Notes: generated by a model from the letters alone, not told the origin. Numbered from the stretch's first letter, positions 44,835 to 56,333 are shown. The stretch is DNA of 64,000 nt from Sphingomonas yantingensis (GCF_014199325.1 NZ_JACIJJ010000001.1:434001-498000); one strand, 5' to 3'. Made by a program: numbers and translations.

Positions 44835-46346
44835 CTACCGCGCGCGGATGAAGGCGCGGATATCGCTCGACAATTTCCTGAGGTCGTCCTCGCGCACGTA
44901 CATCATGTGGCCGGCGTTATAATATTTCCAGACGATCCGCCCGTCATTGGGGATGCCCGTCCGGTTGAGCGAATACTCCGCGCCGAAGAAGGGCGTGGCG
45001 AAGTCGTAATAGCCCTGGCCGACGAACACACGCAGCCCGCTGTTCTCGCGCATCGCCGTCCCGATCCACGGCGCGACGTTCAGATAGCCCGAGCCGCCGC
45101 GCGGCCCCTCGCCGATGTTCCAGTCCCAGTCGCGCACCCCGCCGATCGACGAATAGGTGAGGTCGGGCGAGTATTTCAGCCCCTCGCGCGACCACTGGTT
45201 CATCGCCGCGGTGTACGCGCCGTCGATCGCGTAGAAGCTGGGGTCGTTGTCGGGCGTCTCGCCGGCATTGTCATAGTCGCGGCCGGTATAGCGCGTGTCG
45301 AGCCGGCCGATGACCTTGCCCTGATCGCGCAGCAATTCCTTGTAGAAGCGGCTGGGCGACAGGCGCAGGTCGGCCTGTGCCAGATAGGTTTGGTTGACGC
45401 CGGTGAAGCGGGAGAGTTGCGGCAGGATCTGCTGGCGCTCCTGCGCCGACAGCGAATTGCCCTTGAGCAGCGCGGCGGCATAGGGACCAATCGCGAACTG
45501 CCGTGCCTCCTCGACGAACGCCTCCACGGTCGCAGGCTTGTTCGGCACCTTGTCGTGATACCAGGCCGTTGCCGCCATCGAGGGAAGGTTGGTGACATAG
45601 CCCAGCTCGTTGCCGGGCGTATCCGCCGCCTGGCTGAAGTCGAGGATCGAGGAGATGAGGATGATGCCGTTGATCGCGACGTCGGTGTACGACCCTTCCA
45701 GCTCCTTGATGACTGCTGCCGAACGGGTGGTGCCATAGCTTTCGCCGCCGATGAACTTGGGCGCGTTCCAGCGGCCGTTCTCGTTCAGCCACAGGCGGAT
45801 GAACGCCGCCATCGACCTGGCGTCCTTTGTGATGCCCCAGTAATCCTTCGGATCGGTCTTGCCGAGCGCGCGGCTGAACCCGGTGCCGACCGGGTCGATG
45901 AACACGAGGTCGGTGACATCGAGCAGCGATTCGGCATTGTCGACCATCGGATAGGGCGGCGCCCCATCGTCGCGCGCGTCCGACGGGATGACGACGCGCT
46001 TCGGCCCGAACGCCCCCATCTGGAGCCAGAGCGAGCCCGAGCCCGGCCCGCCGTTCCACAGGAACGTCACGGGGCGGTTGGGGTCGACCGGCCCCTCCTT
46101 GATATAGCTGTACGAAGTGATCGACGCGAGCGGCTTGCCGTCCTTGTCCTTCAGGTACGTGTCGCCGGCGATCGCGCGATAGGCGATGCGCGTGCCGCCG
46201 AAGCTACCGCTGTGCCGCGTGACCGAGCGGACCGGCGCGGGGATCGCGGCGTCGGCGGCATCATCCTTGGCCGCGGGCTTGTCCTGCGCGGCGAGCGGCG
46301 CGGCGATAGCTAGGGCGGCAAGGCAGGCGAACGTACGAAGCGACAT
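44835..46346 (-). CDS. Serine carboxypeptidase, peptidase S10
   Basis: A 503-residue exported peptidase with a signal peptide ending APLAAQ (about residue 20). The oxyanion region FLWNGGPGSGSLW and catalytic Ser in IGGESYGTTRS are clear; the Asp lies in GQGYYDFATP and the His in YYNAGHMMYV. S10 enzymes remove C-terminal residues from peptides at acidic pH and are common in sphingomonads and xanthomonads. Confidence 0.93.
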   Translation of the reverse strand: MSLRTFACLAALAIAAPLAAQDKPAAKDDAADAAIPAPVRSVTRHSGSFGGTRIAYRAIAGDTYLKDKDGKPLASITSYSYIKEGPVDPNRPVTFLWNGGPGSGSLWLQMGAFGPKRVVIPSDARDDGAPPYPMVDNAESLLDVTDLVFIDPVGTGFSRALGKTDPKDYWGITKDARSMAAFIRLWLNENGRWNAPKFIGGESYGTTRSAAVIKELEGSYTDVAINGIILISSILDFSQAADTPGNELGYVTNLPSMAATAWYHDKVPNKPATVEAFVEEARQFAIGPYAAALLKGNSLSAQERQQILPQLSRFTGVNQTYLAQADLRLSPSRFYKELLRDQGKVIGRLDTRYTGRDYDNAGETPDNDPSFYAIDGAYTAAMNQWSREGLKYSPDLTYSSIGGVRDWDWNIGEGPRGGSGYLNVAPWIGTAMRENSGLRVFVGQGYYDFATPFFGAEYSLNRTGIPNDGRIVWKYYNAGHMMYVREDDLRKLSSDIRAFIRAR

Positions 46347-46432
46347 GCGGCATTTTCCCCTTTTGCCGCCGGGTTGTAACGACCGCCCGCCGCCCCGCAA
46401 GCTACTGTCTTTGTCGGCTCACGCCGGTTGGC

Positions 46433-46509
46433 GGCACCGGCCCGCTCCCCCACCCGGCCGCCCAGCAGGATACTCAGTGGGTGGCCGGATGGGGGAGCGG
46501 GCCGGTACC
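46433..46509. repeat. 77-bp palindromic repeat, copy 2
   Basis: The same 26-base arms as the element at 11550-11626, with only small changes (GGATGG and GGTACC in the right arm). The central loop reads AGCAGGATACTCAGT, the reverse complement of that in copy 1, so the element is inverted. It lies between the peptidase and aldolase genes. Confidence 0.85.
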
Positions 46510-46522
46510 GCTCAAGGGCCAA

Positions 46523-47284
46523 TTACTCCCGCCAGCTCCGGTCGATGCGATCGACCAGCCGGACCATCGCGGCGAAGTCGGCGGCACCCGGCCCGCCCGG
46601 CGCCTGTGCCTGGCCGATGTCGCGCTGGTGGACGGCGACGACCTCAGCCGGCACTTCGATCGGCGTGCCCATGCTCATCGTCGCCAGCTGGATCTCGCAC
46701 GCGCGCTGGAGCGACCAGTGGCGGATGAACGCCTCGGGCAATGTCCGACCCATCGCGACGATGCCGTGGTTCCTGAGGAGCATGACCCGCTTGTCGCCCA
46801 GATGCTCGACCAGCCGCGCGCCCTCCTCGTCGCGGACGGTGACGCCCTCGAAATCGTGATAGGCGATCTGACCGGCGAAATTGGCGGCATAGAAGTTGAT
46901 CGGACGAAGCCCGCCCTCGAGCGAGCTGACCGCCATCCCAGCGGTCGTGTGCGTGTGCATGATGCAGTGCGCGTCGGGCAGGTGGCGGTGGAACACCGCA
47001 TGCTGGACGAACCCCGCGCGGTTGACCGGATAGGGCGAGGCGTCGAGCTTGTTGCCGTCCAGGTCGATCTTGACGAGGTTCGATGCCTTCACCTCGCTGA
47101 AATGCAGGCCGAACGGGTTGATGAGGAACGCGCCCTCCTCGCCCGGCACCTTCAGCGTGATGTGGTTGTAGATCATTTCCGACCAGCCGAGATGGTCGAA
47201 CACGCGGTAACAGGCGGCAAGCTGCTGGCGCGCCTCCCACTCCGCATCGGACATGATCGTGCTTTCGCGGATCGCGGTCGCCAT
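46523..47284 (-). CDS. Class II aldolase/adducin family protein
   Basis: A 253-residue zinc-dependent protein with YNHITLKVPGEEGAFLINPF, the zinc histidines in CIMHTHTTAG, and VMLLRNHGIVAMG. Members include fuculose-phosphate aldolase and ribulose-phosphate epimerase, but the longer adducin-like variants are often unassigned. A GAGGAGAG site precedes the ATG at 47284. Confidence 0.88.
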   Translation of the reverse strand: MATAIRESTIMSDAEWEARQQLAACYRVFDHLGWSEMIYNHITLKVPGEEGAFLINPFGLHFSEVKASNLVKIDLDGNKLDASPYPVNRAGFVQHAVFHRHLPDAHCIMHTHTTAGMAVSSLEGGLRPINFYAANFAGQIAYHDFEGVTVRDEEGARLVEHLGDKRVMLLRNHGIVAMGRTLPEAFIRHWSLQRACEIQLATMSMGTPIEVPAEVVAVHQRDIGQAQAPGGPGAADFAAMVRLVDRIDRSWRE

Positions 47285-47354
47285 GGCTCTCTCCTCGGGT
47301 CTGTTTTGCGGCATCCTGCCATGTTGGCGGGGCACACAGCAACCACACCCCCCC

Positions 47355-47444
47355 GTCATCCCGGACTTGATCCGGGATCCCGCTTCTTCTTTTGCCGCCG
47401 ACGAAGAAGGAAGAAGCGGGACCCCGGGTCAAGCCCGGGGTGAC
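47355..47444. repeat. Dispersed inverted repeat (GTCATCCCGG type)
   Basis: The left arm starts GTCATCCCGGACTTGATCCG (47355) and the right arm is its inverted, slightly diverged copy ending CCGGGGTGAC (47444), around GAAGAAG-rich loop sequence. A related copy lies at 56117-56200. It is found between convergently arranged genes and may terminate transcription. Confidence 0.8.
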
Positions 47445-47453
47445 GAAGCCGGC

Positions 47454-48854
47454 TCAACTGAACCCGTACGGCACCACCCCCCGCGCGTCGGGGTCGATCG
47501 CGATGGTGGACGCCGCCGGCGGGAAGGCGCGCTGGTCGCAGTCGAGGCGGGGGCAGATCCGGCACGAACTGCCGATCGGCGTCGCCCCGCCGCCCGTCGC
47601 CAGCGCATCGGCATAGACGAAGTCGCGCGCCTGCGCCGCTTCGCACCCCAGCGTCACCGCGTATCGGCGCGGCGCGCGGGTGAAGCTGCCGCTCGGCTTC
47701 ACCAGCCCCTTGGCCATGATGACGTAGCGGACGCCATCGGGCGTCTCGGCGCGCTGGACGAGGATGCGGTCGGGGATCGCCGCCGCCTCGTGCACGATCC
47801 ACAGGGGGCACGCGCCGCCGAAGCGCGCGAACTGCAGCGGCGTGGCCGAGTGCCGCTTGGTGATGTTCCCCGCCATGTCGACGCGGCAGAAGAACACCGG
47901 CACCCCCGACGCGCCGGGGCGCTGAAGCGTCGAGAGCCGGTGGCAAGCCTGCTCGAAGCTCACGCCGAAATCCTCGCGCAGCCGGTCGATGTCGTGGCGC
48001 TCCACCCGCGCTGCCTCGCGAAACGCTTCGTACGGCATCGTCAGCGCGCCCGCGGCATAGTTGGCGAGCCCCACTGACAGCAGCGCGCGGGCGGCGGGAT
48101 CGTCGAGGCCGGAGCCCGCCACCGTCGCGTCAATCGTCTCGGCCAGCTCCAGCCGGGCGAGCTGGTGCGCAAGCTGGAACGCGGTGCTCTCGGGCGGCAG
48201 CGCGCGGTCGAGGCGGAGGGTGCGGCGCGCGGGATCGTAAGTGCGCAGCGCCCCGTTCGCATCGCCGCGCTCGATCGTCACCCGGTGGCGCGCGCGCAGC
48301 CGCTCGGCGATCGCACGGTTGGGCGGCGCGCCGCGCGGGAAGCGGGCGGCGAGCGCCTCCGCGCCCCGGTCGAGCGCGTCGACATAATTGCCCGCATCGT
48401 GAAACCAGTCCCGCACCGCCTCCCATGGCTGGCGCGCCGCGCTCTCGCCCGATTGCACGCGGTCGTCGAGGACGCGGACCTGCGCCTCGACACGCTGATA
48501 GGCGGCGTGGAGCGCTACGAGACGGCGGGCCAGCTGCGGCTGCTGCCGCAGCGCGCGGGCAAGGCCCGGGTCGGGCTCCACCGCTCCGTCGATGCCCGCA
48601 TCGGTCGCGGCGGCGAGCGCGGCGGCGGCGAGCGCCGCATCCTCGCCGATCGAGCGCCAGTCCTGCGGGAATGCCTTGCCCAGCGCGGCGAGCACCAGTT
48701 CGGTTAGCGGCCGGTCGCCATTCTCGATCTGCGACAGGTAACTGGTCGAGATGCCGAGCCGCGCGGCGGCCTGTGCCTGGGACAGCCCGTGGGTGCGGCG
48801 CAGCGCGCGAAGCTGGTGACCGGCGAACAGGCGGCGGGGCGGGGCGGGGTGCAT
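47454..48854 (-). CDS. pccR: Short-chain fatty acyl-CoA regulator (PccR/ScfR type)
   Basis: A transcription factor of 466 residues. It has an N-terminal XRE helix-turn-helix ([33 protein letters not shown]), an IrrE-like middle domain ([11 protein letters not shown]), and a C-terminal cysteine segment [11 protein letters not shown]. In Rhodobacter, PccR activates propionyl-CoA carboxylase genes and binds TTTGCAAA repeats. Here it diverges from pccB across such repeats. The start MHPAPPRR at 48854 is chosen; an in-frame ATG at 48881 would overlap the operator. Confidence 0.88.
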   Translation of the reverse strand: MHPAPPRRLFAGHQLRALRRTHGLSQAQAAARLGISTSYLSQIENGDRPLTELVLAALGKAFPQDWRSIGEDAALAAAALAAATDAGIDGAVEPDPGLARALRQQPQLARRLVALHAAYQRVEAQVRVLDDRVQSGESAARQPWEAVRDWFHDAGNYVDALDRGAEALAARFPRGAPPNRAIAERLRARHRVTIERGDANGALRTYDPARRTLRLDRALPPESTAFQLAHQLARLELAETIDATVAGSGLDDPAARALLSVGLANYAAGALTMPYEAFREAARVERHDIDRLREDFGVSFEQACHRLSTLQRPGASGVPVFFCRVDMAGNITKRHSATPLQFARFGGACPLWIVHEAAAIPDRILVQRAETPDGVRYVIMAKGLVKPSGSFTRAPRRYAVTLGCEAAQARDFVYADALATGGGATPIGSSCRICPRLDCDQRAFPPAASTIAIDPDARGVVPYGFS

Positions 48855-48859
48855 CCGAC

Positions 48860-48910
48860 TTTGCAAACATGGGTTGCGCACGTTTGCAACATCGCATTTG
48901 CGTTTTGCGG
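48860..48910. promoter_or_regulatory. TTTGCAA half-sites between pccR and pccB
   Basis: TTTGCAAA (48860-48867), TTTGCAA (48883-48889) and two weaker TTTGCG/TTTTGCGG copies (48897-48910) match the TTTGCAAA motif reported for PccR regulators. They lie just upstream of the regulator start and 44-94 bases before pccB, so both may be controlled. Confidence 0.6.
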
Positions 48911-48953
48911 CATCGCCCGCAAAGGAGGTGTGCAGTTGAAAGCGGGAGCGCGC

Positions 48954-50460
<1,507 letters not shown>

Positions 50461-50480
<20 letters not shown>

Positions 50481-51195
50481 GGCACTGCCGCTCGCGACCC
50501 TCGCGCTCCTCGCCGGTTGCGGCGGCGAGCCGGAAAAGGCCGCCGCGCCCGAGCCCAAGCCGACCCCCGTCGCGTCGGCCACCTCCGCCGCCTCGCCCGA
50601 GGCGCGGCTGGCGGCGGCGGTGAAGGCGGCGTTCCCGAGCGAGGTCGCGGTGGAGGACAAGGACGGCCAGCGCTACACCTTTTCCGACCATCGCCTGATC
50701 GACGCGCCGTTCGGCGTCGTACTGGCGAGCGAGGGGCGGGCCGAGAATTTCGGCCACGTCACCGCCGGGCGGATCGACCTCGCCTACCTGACGCCCAGCG
50801 GTAGCGGCTTTACCGTCGCCAAGCGCTTCCCCGCGGCGGTGGTGCAGGGCAGCTTCGGGCAGATGAGCGACTGGACGGTACGCAACGACCTGGCCGACGT
50901 GCCGGTCATCGCGGCGTCGGGCGGCTTTACCGGGCAGGGCTATACCTGTGGCAGCACCGCGCTGACCGAACTGCGCCCCGACGGGCCGGTCGAGGTCGCC
51001 GATGTGAAGACCGTCTACAGCGACGACGGTGCGGTCGAGGGGCCGGCGGTCAAGTCGTTCGAGGGCAAACTGACCAACGTCACCCCAAACGGCTTCGACG
51101 TCGCCTTTACCGGCACGCGCAGCTTCACCGAACATTATGCGCGCAGCGGCGGCAAGTTCGTGCGGCAGGGTCCCGCCCAGCTTCCGGCGTGCTGA
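50461..51195 (+). CDS. Hypothetical lipoprotein in the propionate operon
   Basis: A 244-residue protein with lipobox ALLAGC (Cys about 20), a Pro/Ala linker, and a beta-rich body ([40 protein letters not shown]), with paired cysteines at Cys-Gly-Ser and the very C-terminus. I do not recognise the family. The start inside the pccB end indicates co-translation, but no metabolic role follows from the sequence. Confidence 0.72.
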
Positions 51196-51227
51196 CATGA
51201 TCCTTGGTCGCCTCAGATCGCCGCCCG

Positions 51228-51256
51228 TTGCGATCGACTCAGCCAAACCTTATAAT
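51228..51256 (+). promoter_or_regulatory. Sigma-70 promoter for the two small genes
   Basis: TTGCGA (51228-51233) and TATAAT (51251-51256) are separated by 17 bases, a near-consensus housekeeping promoter. It lies inside the propionate gene run, after the lipoprotein gene. Confidence 0.7.
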
Positions 51257-51258
51257 GT

Positions 51259-51274
51259 CCTTGCAATGACAAGG
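51259..51274. promoter_or_regulatory. Inverted repeat at the predicted transcription start
   Basis: CCTTG-CAATGA-CAAGG is a 5-bp inverted repeat that covers the expected start of transcription and runs into the AAGGAGG ribosome site of the next gene. It could be an operator for the ribbon-helix-helix-like product of that gene. Confidence 0.45.
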
Positions 51275-51282
51275 AGGCGCTG

Positions 51283-51567
51283 ATGCATACCGAGCGTGTG
51301 ACCTTTCTCGCGACCCCGGCGCTCAAGGCGACGCTGACGGCGCGTGCCGCCGCGGGCGGCGTGTCGATCGGCGAGTATATCCGCCGCAAGGTCGAGGCGG
51401 ACGATCCCGAGGAAACCGAAGCTGCCGCCGAACTCGCCGCGATCGTCGGCGAACTGGTCGAGGCGATTCCCGACATGAAAGCGCGGCTGGAGCGGACGGC
51501 GTCGACGATCGAGGCTGCGATCGAGGATTCGGATCGCCGGCTTCGCGAGGCGGGGCTGCGACAATGA
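51283..51567 (+). CDS. Small protein with ribbon-helix-helix-like start
   Basis: A 94-residue protein. The first 40 residues (ERVTFLATPALKATLTARAA; GVSIGEYIRRKVE) look like a ribbon-helix-helix DNA-binding unit: a short strand followed by two helices. A long helical tail follows (residues 50-90). An AAGGAGG site precedes the ATG. It overlaps the next small gene by four bases. An autoregulatory DNA-binding role is inferred. Confidence 0.7.
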   Translation: MHTERVTFLATPALKATLTARAAAGGVSIGEYIRRKVEADDPEETEAAAELAAIVGELVEAIPDMKARLERTASTIEAAIEDSDRRLREAGLRQ

Positions 51568-51776
51568 GCACGCTCAGCGACGCGGTGAAGGGCATCAAGC
51601 AATTGCTGCTGCTTCAGGAACAGGTTCGCCAACTCGAAAAGGTCGGCGAGAAACAGAGCGAGGCGCTCGGGCGGCTGACGGGCGACGTGCTCGCGCTCGA
51701 CAAGCGTGTGATCCGGATCGAGACGATGATCGAAATGACCCAGCGCAACGCGCAAACTCCGCGGATCGAGGGATGA
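51564..51776 (+). CDS. Small coiled-coil protein
   Basis: A 70-residue protein. Residues 8-60 form a heptad pattern (GIKQLLLLQEQVRQLEKVGE; LTGDVLALDKRVIRIETMIE), so it is likely a helical oligomer. It is coupled at both ends: ATGA with the preceding gene and ATGA with the epimerase gene. The family is unknown. Confidence 0.7.
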   Translation: MSTLSDAVKGIKQLLLLQEQVRQLEKVGEKQSEALGRLTGDVLALDKRVIRIETMIEMTQRNAQTPRIEG

Positions 51777-52192
51777 ATCTCGGCCGCCTCAACCATGTCG
51801 GCGTCGCGACGCCGTCGATCGAAGCCTCCATCGCTCTCTATCGCGACGTGCTGGGCGCGACCGCGATCGGCGAGCCATTCGACCTGCCCGCGCAGGGCGT
51901 ACGCGTGTGCTTCGTCGACACGCCCAACACGCAGATCGAGCTGATCGAGCCGCTGGGCGACGCATCGCCCACCCGCGCGTTCCTCGAGAAGAACCCGGCG
52001 GGGGGGCAGCATCACCTTTGTTACGAGGTGCCCGACATTCATGCGGCGAAGGCATGGTTCGAGGGGAAGGGCGCGCGCGTGCTCGGCGAGCCTCGCATCG
52101 GCGCGCACGGGACGCCGATCTTCTTCGTCCACCCACGCGATATGGGCGGGGTGCTGACCGAGATCATGGAAACGCCGAAGGAGGCGCATTGA
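51773..52192 (+). CDS. mce: Methylmalonyl-CoA epimerase
   Basis: A 139-residue vicinal-oxygen-chelate enzyme that converts (S)- to (R)-methylmalonyl-CoA. It has NHVGVATPSIEASIALYRD at the start, QIELIEPLGD, GGQHHLCYEV with the metal His, and the C-terminal GVLTEIME. It lies between propionyl-CoA carboxylase and the mutase, as the pathway predicts. Confidence 0.95.
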   Translation: MNLGRLNHVGVATPSIEASIALYRDVLGATAIGEPFDLPAQGVRVCFVDTPNTQIELIEPLGDASPTRAFLEKNPAGGQHHLCYEVPDIHAAKAWFEGKGARVLGEPRIGAHGTPIFFVHPRDMGGVLTEIMETPKEAH

Positions 52193-52974
52193 TGGCGTTC
52201 GAGCATATCCTGGCCGAGCGGCGCGGCGACGTGCTGGTGTTGACGCTCAACCGGCCCGACCGCCTGAATGCCGCACCGCCGGCGATGTTCGACGAGTTAC
52301 GCGCGGCGATCGGCGACCTCAATGGCGCGCGCGCGGTGCTGATCGCCGGGGCGGGGCGGGGGTTCTGCTCGGGTGCCGATGTGGCGGGTGGGGCGCTCAA
52401 TGCCGAGGACCCCGGCGCGGCGACGTTCGCGGCACTCAACGATCACTACAACCCGGCACTGCTCGCGCTGGCCGACCTTGCCGTGCCAGTGGTCAGCGCG
52501 GTGCGCGGGCCGGCGGCGGGGATCGGGTGCAGCCTCGCGCTCGCCGCCGATTTCTGCGTCGCGAGCGACACCGCCTATTTCCTGCAGGCGTTCGTCAATA
52601 TCGGCCTCGTCCCCGATGGCGGCGCATCGTGGATGCTCCAGCGCCTGATCGGGCGCGCGCGGGCGGCCGAGATGATGATGCTGGGCGAGCGGGTACTCGC
52701 CGACAAGGCGCTCGAATGGGGCATGATCCACAAGGTCGTCGCCGACGAGGCGCTGGACGAAGCGGCCTTTGCGCTCGCCGAGCGGCTGGCGGCGGGGCCG
52801 ACCGTCGCGCTCGGGCTGATGCGCCGCGCGCTGCACGGCGCGGCGGAAAGCGACTATGCGACCGCGATGCTGGTCGAGGCGAAGGCCCAGCAGCAAGCGC
52901 GCGGCAGCCGCGATTCGATGGAGGGGGGCATGGCCTTCCTCAGCAAGCGTAAGCCCGCTTTCACGGGCCAGTGA
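52192..52974 (+). CDS. Enoyl-CoA hydratase/isomerase family protein
   Basis: A 260-residue crotonase-fold enzyme: [20 protein letters not shown] at the start, [15 protein letters not shown] forming the oxyanion hole, and [20 protein letters not shown]. The PDGG stretch resembles PaaG-type isomerases. It begins in the epimerase stop (TGATG). The acyl substrate is not obvious; it may feed propionyl-CoA or act in ring-cleavage metabolism. Confidence 0.85.
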   Translation: MAFEHILAERRGDVLVLTLNRPDRLNAAPPAMFDELRAAIGDLNGARAVLIAGAGRGFCSGADVAGGALNAEDPGAATFAALNDHYNPALLALADLAVPVVSAVRGPAAGIGCSLALAADFCVASDTAYFLQAFVNIGLVPDGGASWMLQRLIGRARAAEMMMLGERVLADKALEWGMIHKVVADEALDEAAFALAERLAAGPTVALGLMRRALHGAAESDYATAMLVEAKAQQQARGSRDSMEGGMAFLSKRKPAFTGQ

Positions 52975-52987
52975 ACGGACCTATTCG

Positions 52988-55129
52988 ATGACCGACAAGC
53001 CCACCCCCGCCGACTGGAAGGCACTCGCCGACAAGGAGGTGAAGGGCCGCGACCTCACCTGGCAAACGCCCGAGGGGATTGCGGTCAAGCCGCTCTACAC
53101 CGCCAAGGACAATGAGGGCTGGGACCCCGGCCTTCCCGGCTTCGCGCCGTTCACGCGCGGGGTGCGTGCGTCGATGTATGCCGGGCGCCCCTGGACGATC
53201 CGGCAATATGCCGGCTTCTCGACTGCCGAGGAATCGAACGCCTTCTATCGTCGCAACCTGGCCGCCGGGCAAAAGGGGCTGAGCGTCGCCTTCGACCTCG
53301 CCACGCACCGCGGCTACGACAGCGACCATCCGCGCGTCGTCGGCGACGTGGGCAAGGCGGGCGTCGCGATCGACAGCGTCGAGGACATGAAGATCCTGTT
53401 CGACGGCATCCCGCTCGATCAGATGTCGGTCAGCATGACGATGAACGGCGCGGTGATCCCGATCCTCGCCTTCTTCATTGTCGCGGGCGAGGAGCAGGGC
53501 GTCGCGCAGGCCCAGCTCGACGGGACCATCCAGAACGACATTCTCAAGGAGTTCATGGTCCGCAACACGTACATCTACCCGCCTGCGCCAAGCATGCGGA
53601 TCATCTCGGACATCTTCGCTTACACTTCCGAGCATATGCCCAAGTTCAACAGCATCAGCATCTCCGGCTATCACATGCAGGAAGCCGGCGCGACGCAGGT
53701 GCAGGAGCTGGCCTTCACCATCGCCGACGGGCGCGAGTACGCGAAGGCGGGGATCGCCGCAGGTCTCGACATCGACAAGTTCGCCGGGCGGCTGTCCTTC
53801 TTCTTCGCGATCGGCATGAACTTCTTCATGGAGGTCGCGAAGCTCCGCGCCGCGCGGACGCTGTGGCACCGGGTAATGACCGACTTGGGCGCGAAGGACG
53901 AACGGTCCAAGATGCTGCGCACCCACTGCCAGACCAGCGGTGTCAGCTTGCAGGAGCAGGACCCCTACAACAACGTCATCCGCACCACGGTCGAGGCGAT
54001 GGCGGCGGTGCTGGGCGGGACGCAGAGCCTGCACACCAATGCGCTCGACGAGGCGATCGCGCTGCCCACCGACTTCTCCGCCCGGATCGCGCGCAACACG
54101 CAGATCGTGCTGGCCGAAGAGACGGGGATCACCAAGGTCGTCGATCCGCTAGGCGGCAGCTACTACATCGAAGCGTTGACCAAGGACCTCGTCGATCGCG
54201 CGTGGGAGATCATCGAGCGTGTCGAGGGCGAGGGCGGCATGGCACAGGCGGTCGCCGCCGGCTGGCCCAAGGCGATGATCGAGGAAGCCTCTGCCGCCCG
54301 CGCCGCGCGTGTCGATCGCGGCGAGGACGTGATCGTCGGCGTCAACAAATACCGGCTGAAGGACGAGGATCCGGTCGAGATCCTCGACATCGACAACCAG
54401 GCGGTCCGCCAGAGCCAGATCGCGCGCATCACCCGCGTCCGCGAAACCCGTGACGAAGCAGCGTGCCAGGCGGCGCTGGCCGCGCTGCGCGAAGGCGCGG
54501 CGGGCAACGCCAACCTGCTGGCGCTCGCCGTGGACGCCGCCCGCGCCCGCGCGACGCTGGGCGAGATTTCGGCATCGATGGAGGCGGTGTTCGGCCGCTA
54601 CGGCACGCAGCCGACGCCGGTCGCAGGCATCTATGGCGGCGCATATGAGGGCGACGCGCGTTGGACGCGCCTGACCGACGGCGTCGCCGCGACCGAGCGG
54701 CGGATGGGCCGCAAACCGCGCATGTTCGTCGCCAAGATGGGGCAGGACGGCCACGACCGCGGGGCCAACCTCGTGTCGAGCATGTTCGGCGATTTGGGCT
54801 TTGACGTGGTGCCCGGCCCGCTGTTCCAGACGCCCGAGGAAGCCGCGAAGCTCGCGATCGAGCAGGACGTGGATGTGGTCGGCGCCTCCAGCCTCGCCGC
54901 CGGGCACAAGACGCTGATTCCCGAGTTGATCGGCCATCTGCGCGACGCGGGCCGCTCCGACATTCGCGTGATCGCGGGCGGCGTGATCCCTGCACAGGAC
55001 TATCAGTTCCTGCGCGATGCCGGGGTGCAGGCGATCTTCGGCCCCGGCACCAACCTCATCACCGCGGCGGAGGAGGTGCTGCGCCTCCTCGGTCACAACA
55101 TGGCGCCCGAAACGGAGACGGCCGAGTGA
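52988..55129 (+). CDS. scpA: Methylmalonyl-CoA mutase
   Basis: A 713-residue adenosylcobalamin enzyme that forms succinyl-CoA. The N-terminal barrel has [28 protein letters not shown] and [11 protein letters not shown], and the C-terminal B12 domain carries [10 protein letters not shown] (DXHXXG) near residue 595. Both functions are on one chain, as in ScpA-type enzymes. The GTPase chaperone (MeaB) is not in the window. It is followed by bioB with a GTGA overlap. Confidence 0.96.
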   Translation: MTDKPTPADWKALADKEVKGRDLTWQTPEGIAVKPLYTAKDNEGWDPGLPGFAPFTRGVRASMYAGRPWTIRQYAGFSTAEESNAFYRRNLAAGQKGLSVAFDLATHRGYDSDHPRVVGDVGKAGVAIDSVEDMKILFDGIPLDQMSVSMTMNGAVIPILAFFIVAGEEQGVAQAQLDGTIQNDILKEFMVRNTYIYPPAPSMRIISDIFAYTSEHMPKFNSISISGYHMQEAGATQVQELAFTIADGREYAKAGIAAGLDIDKFAGRLSFFFAIGMNFFMEVAKLRAARTLWHRVMTDLGAKDERSKMLRTHCQTSGVSLQEQDPYNNVIRTTVEAMAAVLGGTQSLHTNALDEAIALPTDFSARIARNTQIVLAEETGITKVVDPLGGSYYIEALTKDLVDRAWEIIERVEGEGGMAQAVAAGWPKAMIEEASAARAARVDRGEDVIVGVNKYRLKDEDPVEILDIDNQAVRQSQIARITRVRETRDEAACQAALAALREGAAGNANLLALAVDAARARATLGEISASMEAVFGRYGTQPTPVAGIYGGAYEGDARWTRLTDGVAATERRMGRKPRMFVAKMGQDGHDRGANLVSSMFGDLGFDVVPGPLFQTPEEAAKLAIEQDVDVVGASSLAAGHKTLIPELIGHLRDAGRSDIRVIAGGVIPAQDYQFLRDAGVQAIFGPGTNLITAAEEVLRLLGHNMAPETETAE

Positions 55130-56223
55130 ACGACATGACCCCGATCGAAACGCAGACCGAGCGTTGGTCGCGCGAGGCGATCGCAGAGCTTTACGACCTG
55201 CCCTTCACCGAACTCGTGTTCCGCGCGGCCGAGGTGCACCGGGCGAACCACCCGGCGAACCAGGTCCAGCGGTCGACGCTGTTGTCGATCAAGACCGGCG
55301 GCTGTCCCGAGGATTGCGGATACTGCAACCAGGCGGCGGGCGCGGAAACGGGGCTAAAGGCCACCAAACTCATGGACGTGCGCGCGGTGATGCAGGCGGC
55401 GGCGGAGGCCAAGGACAACGGCTCCACCCGCTTCTGCATGGGTGCGGCGTGGCGCAATCCCAAGGACCGCGACATGCCCGCGATCGTGGAGATGGTGAAG
55501 GGCGTGCGCCAGATGGGGATGGAAACCTGCATGACGCTTGGCATGCTGACGCCGGCGCAGGCCGGGCAGCTCGCCGAGGCGGGGCTCGACTATTACAACC
55601 ACAATATCGACACCTCGCCCGAGCATTACGCGAAGGTCATCACGACGCGCACGTTCGAGGACCGGCTCGACACGCTGGACGCGGTGCGCGCGGCGGGAAT
55701 CAACGTGTGCTCCGGCGGGATCGTCGGGCTGGGCGAGGCGCGCAGCGACCGGGTGGGCTTCATCCACGCGCTCGCCAATCTGCCCACGCCGCCCGAAAGC
55801 GTACCGGTCAACGCGCTGGTGCCGGTGAAGGGCACGCCGCTGGGCGACATGCTCGCCGACACGCCGATGGCGAAGATCGACGATATCGAGTTCGTCCGCA
55901 CCGTCGCGGTCGCGCGCATCACCATGCCGGCGAGCATGGTGCGCCTGAGCGCCGGCCGCGAGAGCATGAGCGAGGCGACGCAGGCGCTCTGCTTCCTCGC
56001 CGGCGCGAACTCGATCTTCACCGGCGACAAGCTGTTGACGACGGGGAATGCCGGGGATGATGCGGACGGCGCGCTGTTCGCGAAGCTGGGGCTGACGGCG
56101 ATGGCGGCGGAAGCACCCCGTCACCCCGGCCTTGAGCCGGGGTCGCGCTGCCTTTCCCCCGCAGAAGAAAGCGGGACCCCGGATCAAGTCCGGGGTGACG
56201 AGGTCGTGGGGCATGCGCGATGA
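55126..56223 (+). CDS. bioB: Biotin synthase with repeat-derived tail
   Basis: A 365-residue radical-SAM enzyme that inserts sulfur into dethiobiotin. The [4Fe-4S] cysteines are Cys60, Cys64 and Cys67 in [12 protein letters not shown], with [16 protein letters not shown] and the C-terminal [17 protein letters not shown] block. The last 35-40 residues, starting [11 protein letters not shown], are translated from the inverted repeat at 56117-56200 and lie beyond the usual end. It starts at GTG within the mutase stop; ATG at 55135 is the alternative. Confidence 0.94.
   Translation: MNDMTPIETQTERWSREAIAELYDLPFTELVFRAAEVHRANHPANQVQRSTLLSIKTGGCPEDCGYCNQAAGAETGLKATKLMDVRAVMQAAAEAKDNGSTRFCMGAAWRNPKDRDMPAIVEMVKGVRQMGMETCMTLGMLTPAQAGQLAEAGLDYYNHNIDTSPEHYAKVITTRTFEDRLDTLDAVRAAGINVCSGGIVGLGEARSDRVGFIHALANLPTPPESVPVNALVPVKGTPLGDMLADTPMAKIDDIEFVRTVAVARITMPASMVRLSAGRESMSEATQALCFLAGANSIFTGDKLLTTGNAGDDADGALFAKLGLTAMAAEAPRHPGLEPGSRCLSPAEESGTPDQVRGDEVVGHAR
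56117..56200. repeat. Inverted repeat inside the 3' end of bioB
   Basis: The left arm GTCACCCCGGCCTTGAGCCG (from 56120) and the right arm, its inverted copy ending CCGGGGTGAC (56199), belong to the same family as the element at 47355-47444. It is read through in frame as the end of BioB. Confidence 0.8.
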
Positions 56224-56333
56224 ACTGGGGTAAAGCGATCGTCATCGGTGTGATCGACCTCGTTCTGATCTGCGGGGCCATGTTTATAACCGGCATGTTT
56301 ATGCACGGCGATCCGATCGAGGTTCCCAACTAA
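56220..56333 (+). CDS. 37-residue membrane peptide between bioB and pccA
   Basis: ATG at 56220 overlaps the bioB stop (ATGA), and its TAA shares a base with the pccA ATG (TAATG). The product [20 protein letters not shown] is continued by [17 protein letters not shown]: one hydrophobic helix and a short polar tail. The tight coupling on both sides supports expression. The function is unknown; it might hold a partner at the membrane. Confidence 0.65.
   Translation: MNWGKAIVIGVIDLVLICGAMFITGMFMHGDPIEVPN

Noticed and set aside
46310..46522. Small minus-strand frame beginning near the aldolase gene
   Set aside because: Its codons come from the 77-bp palindrome; the same false peptide appears at the other copy.
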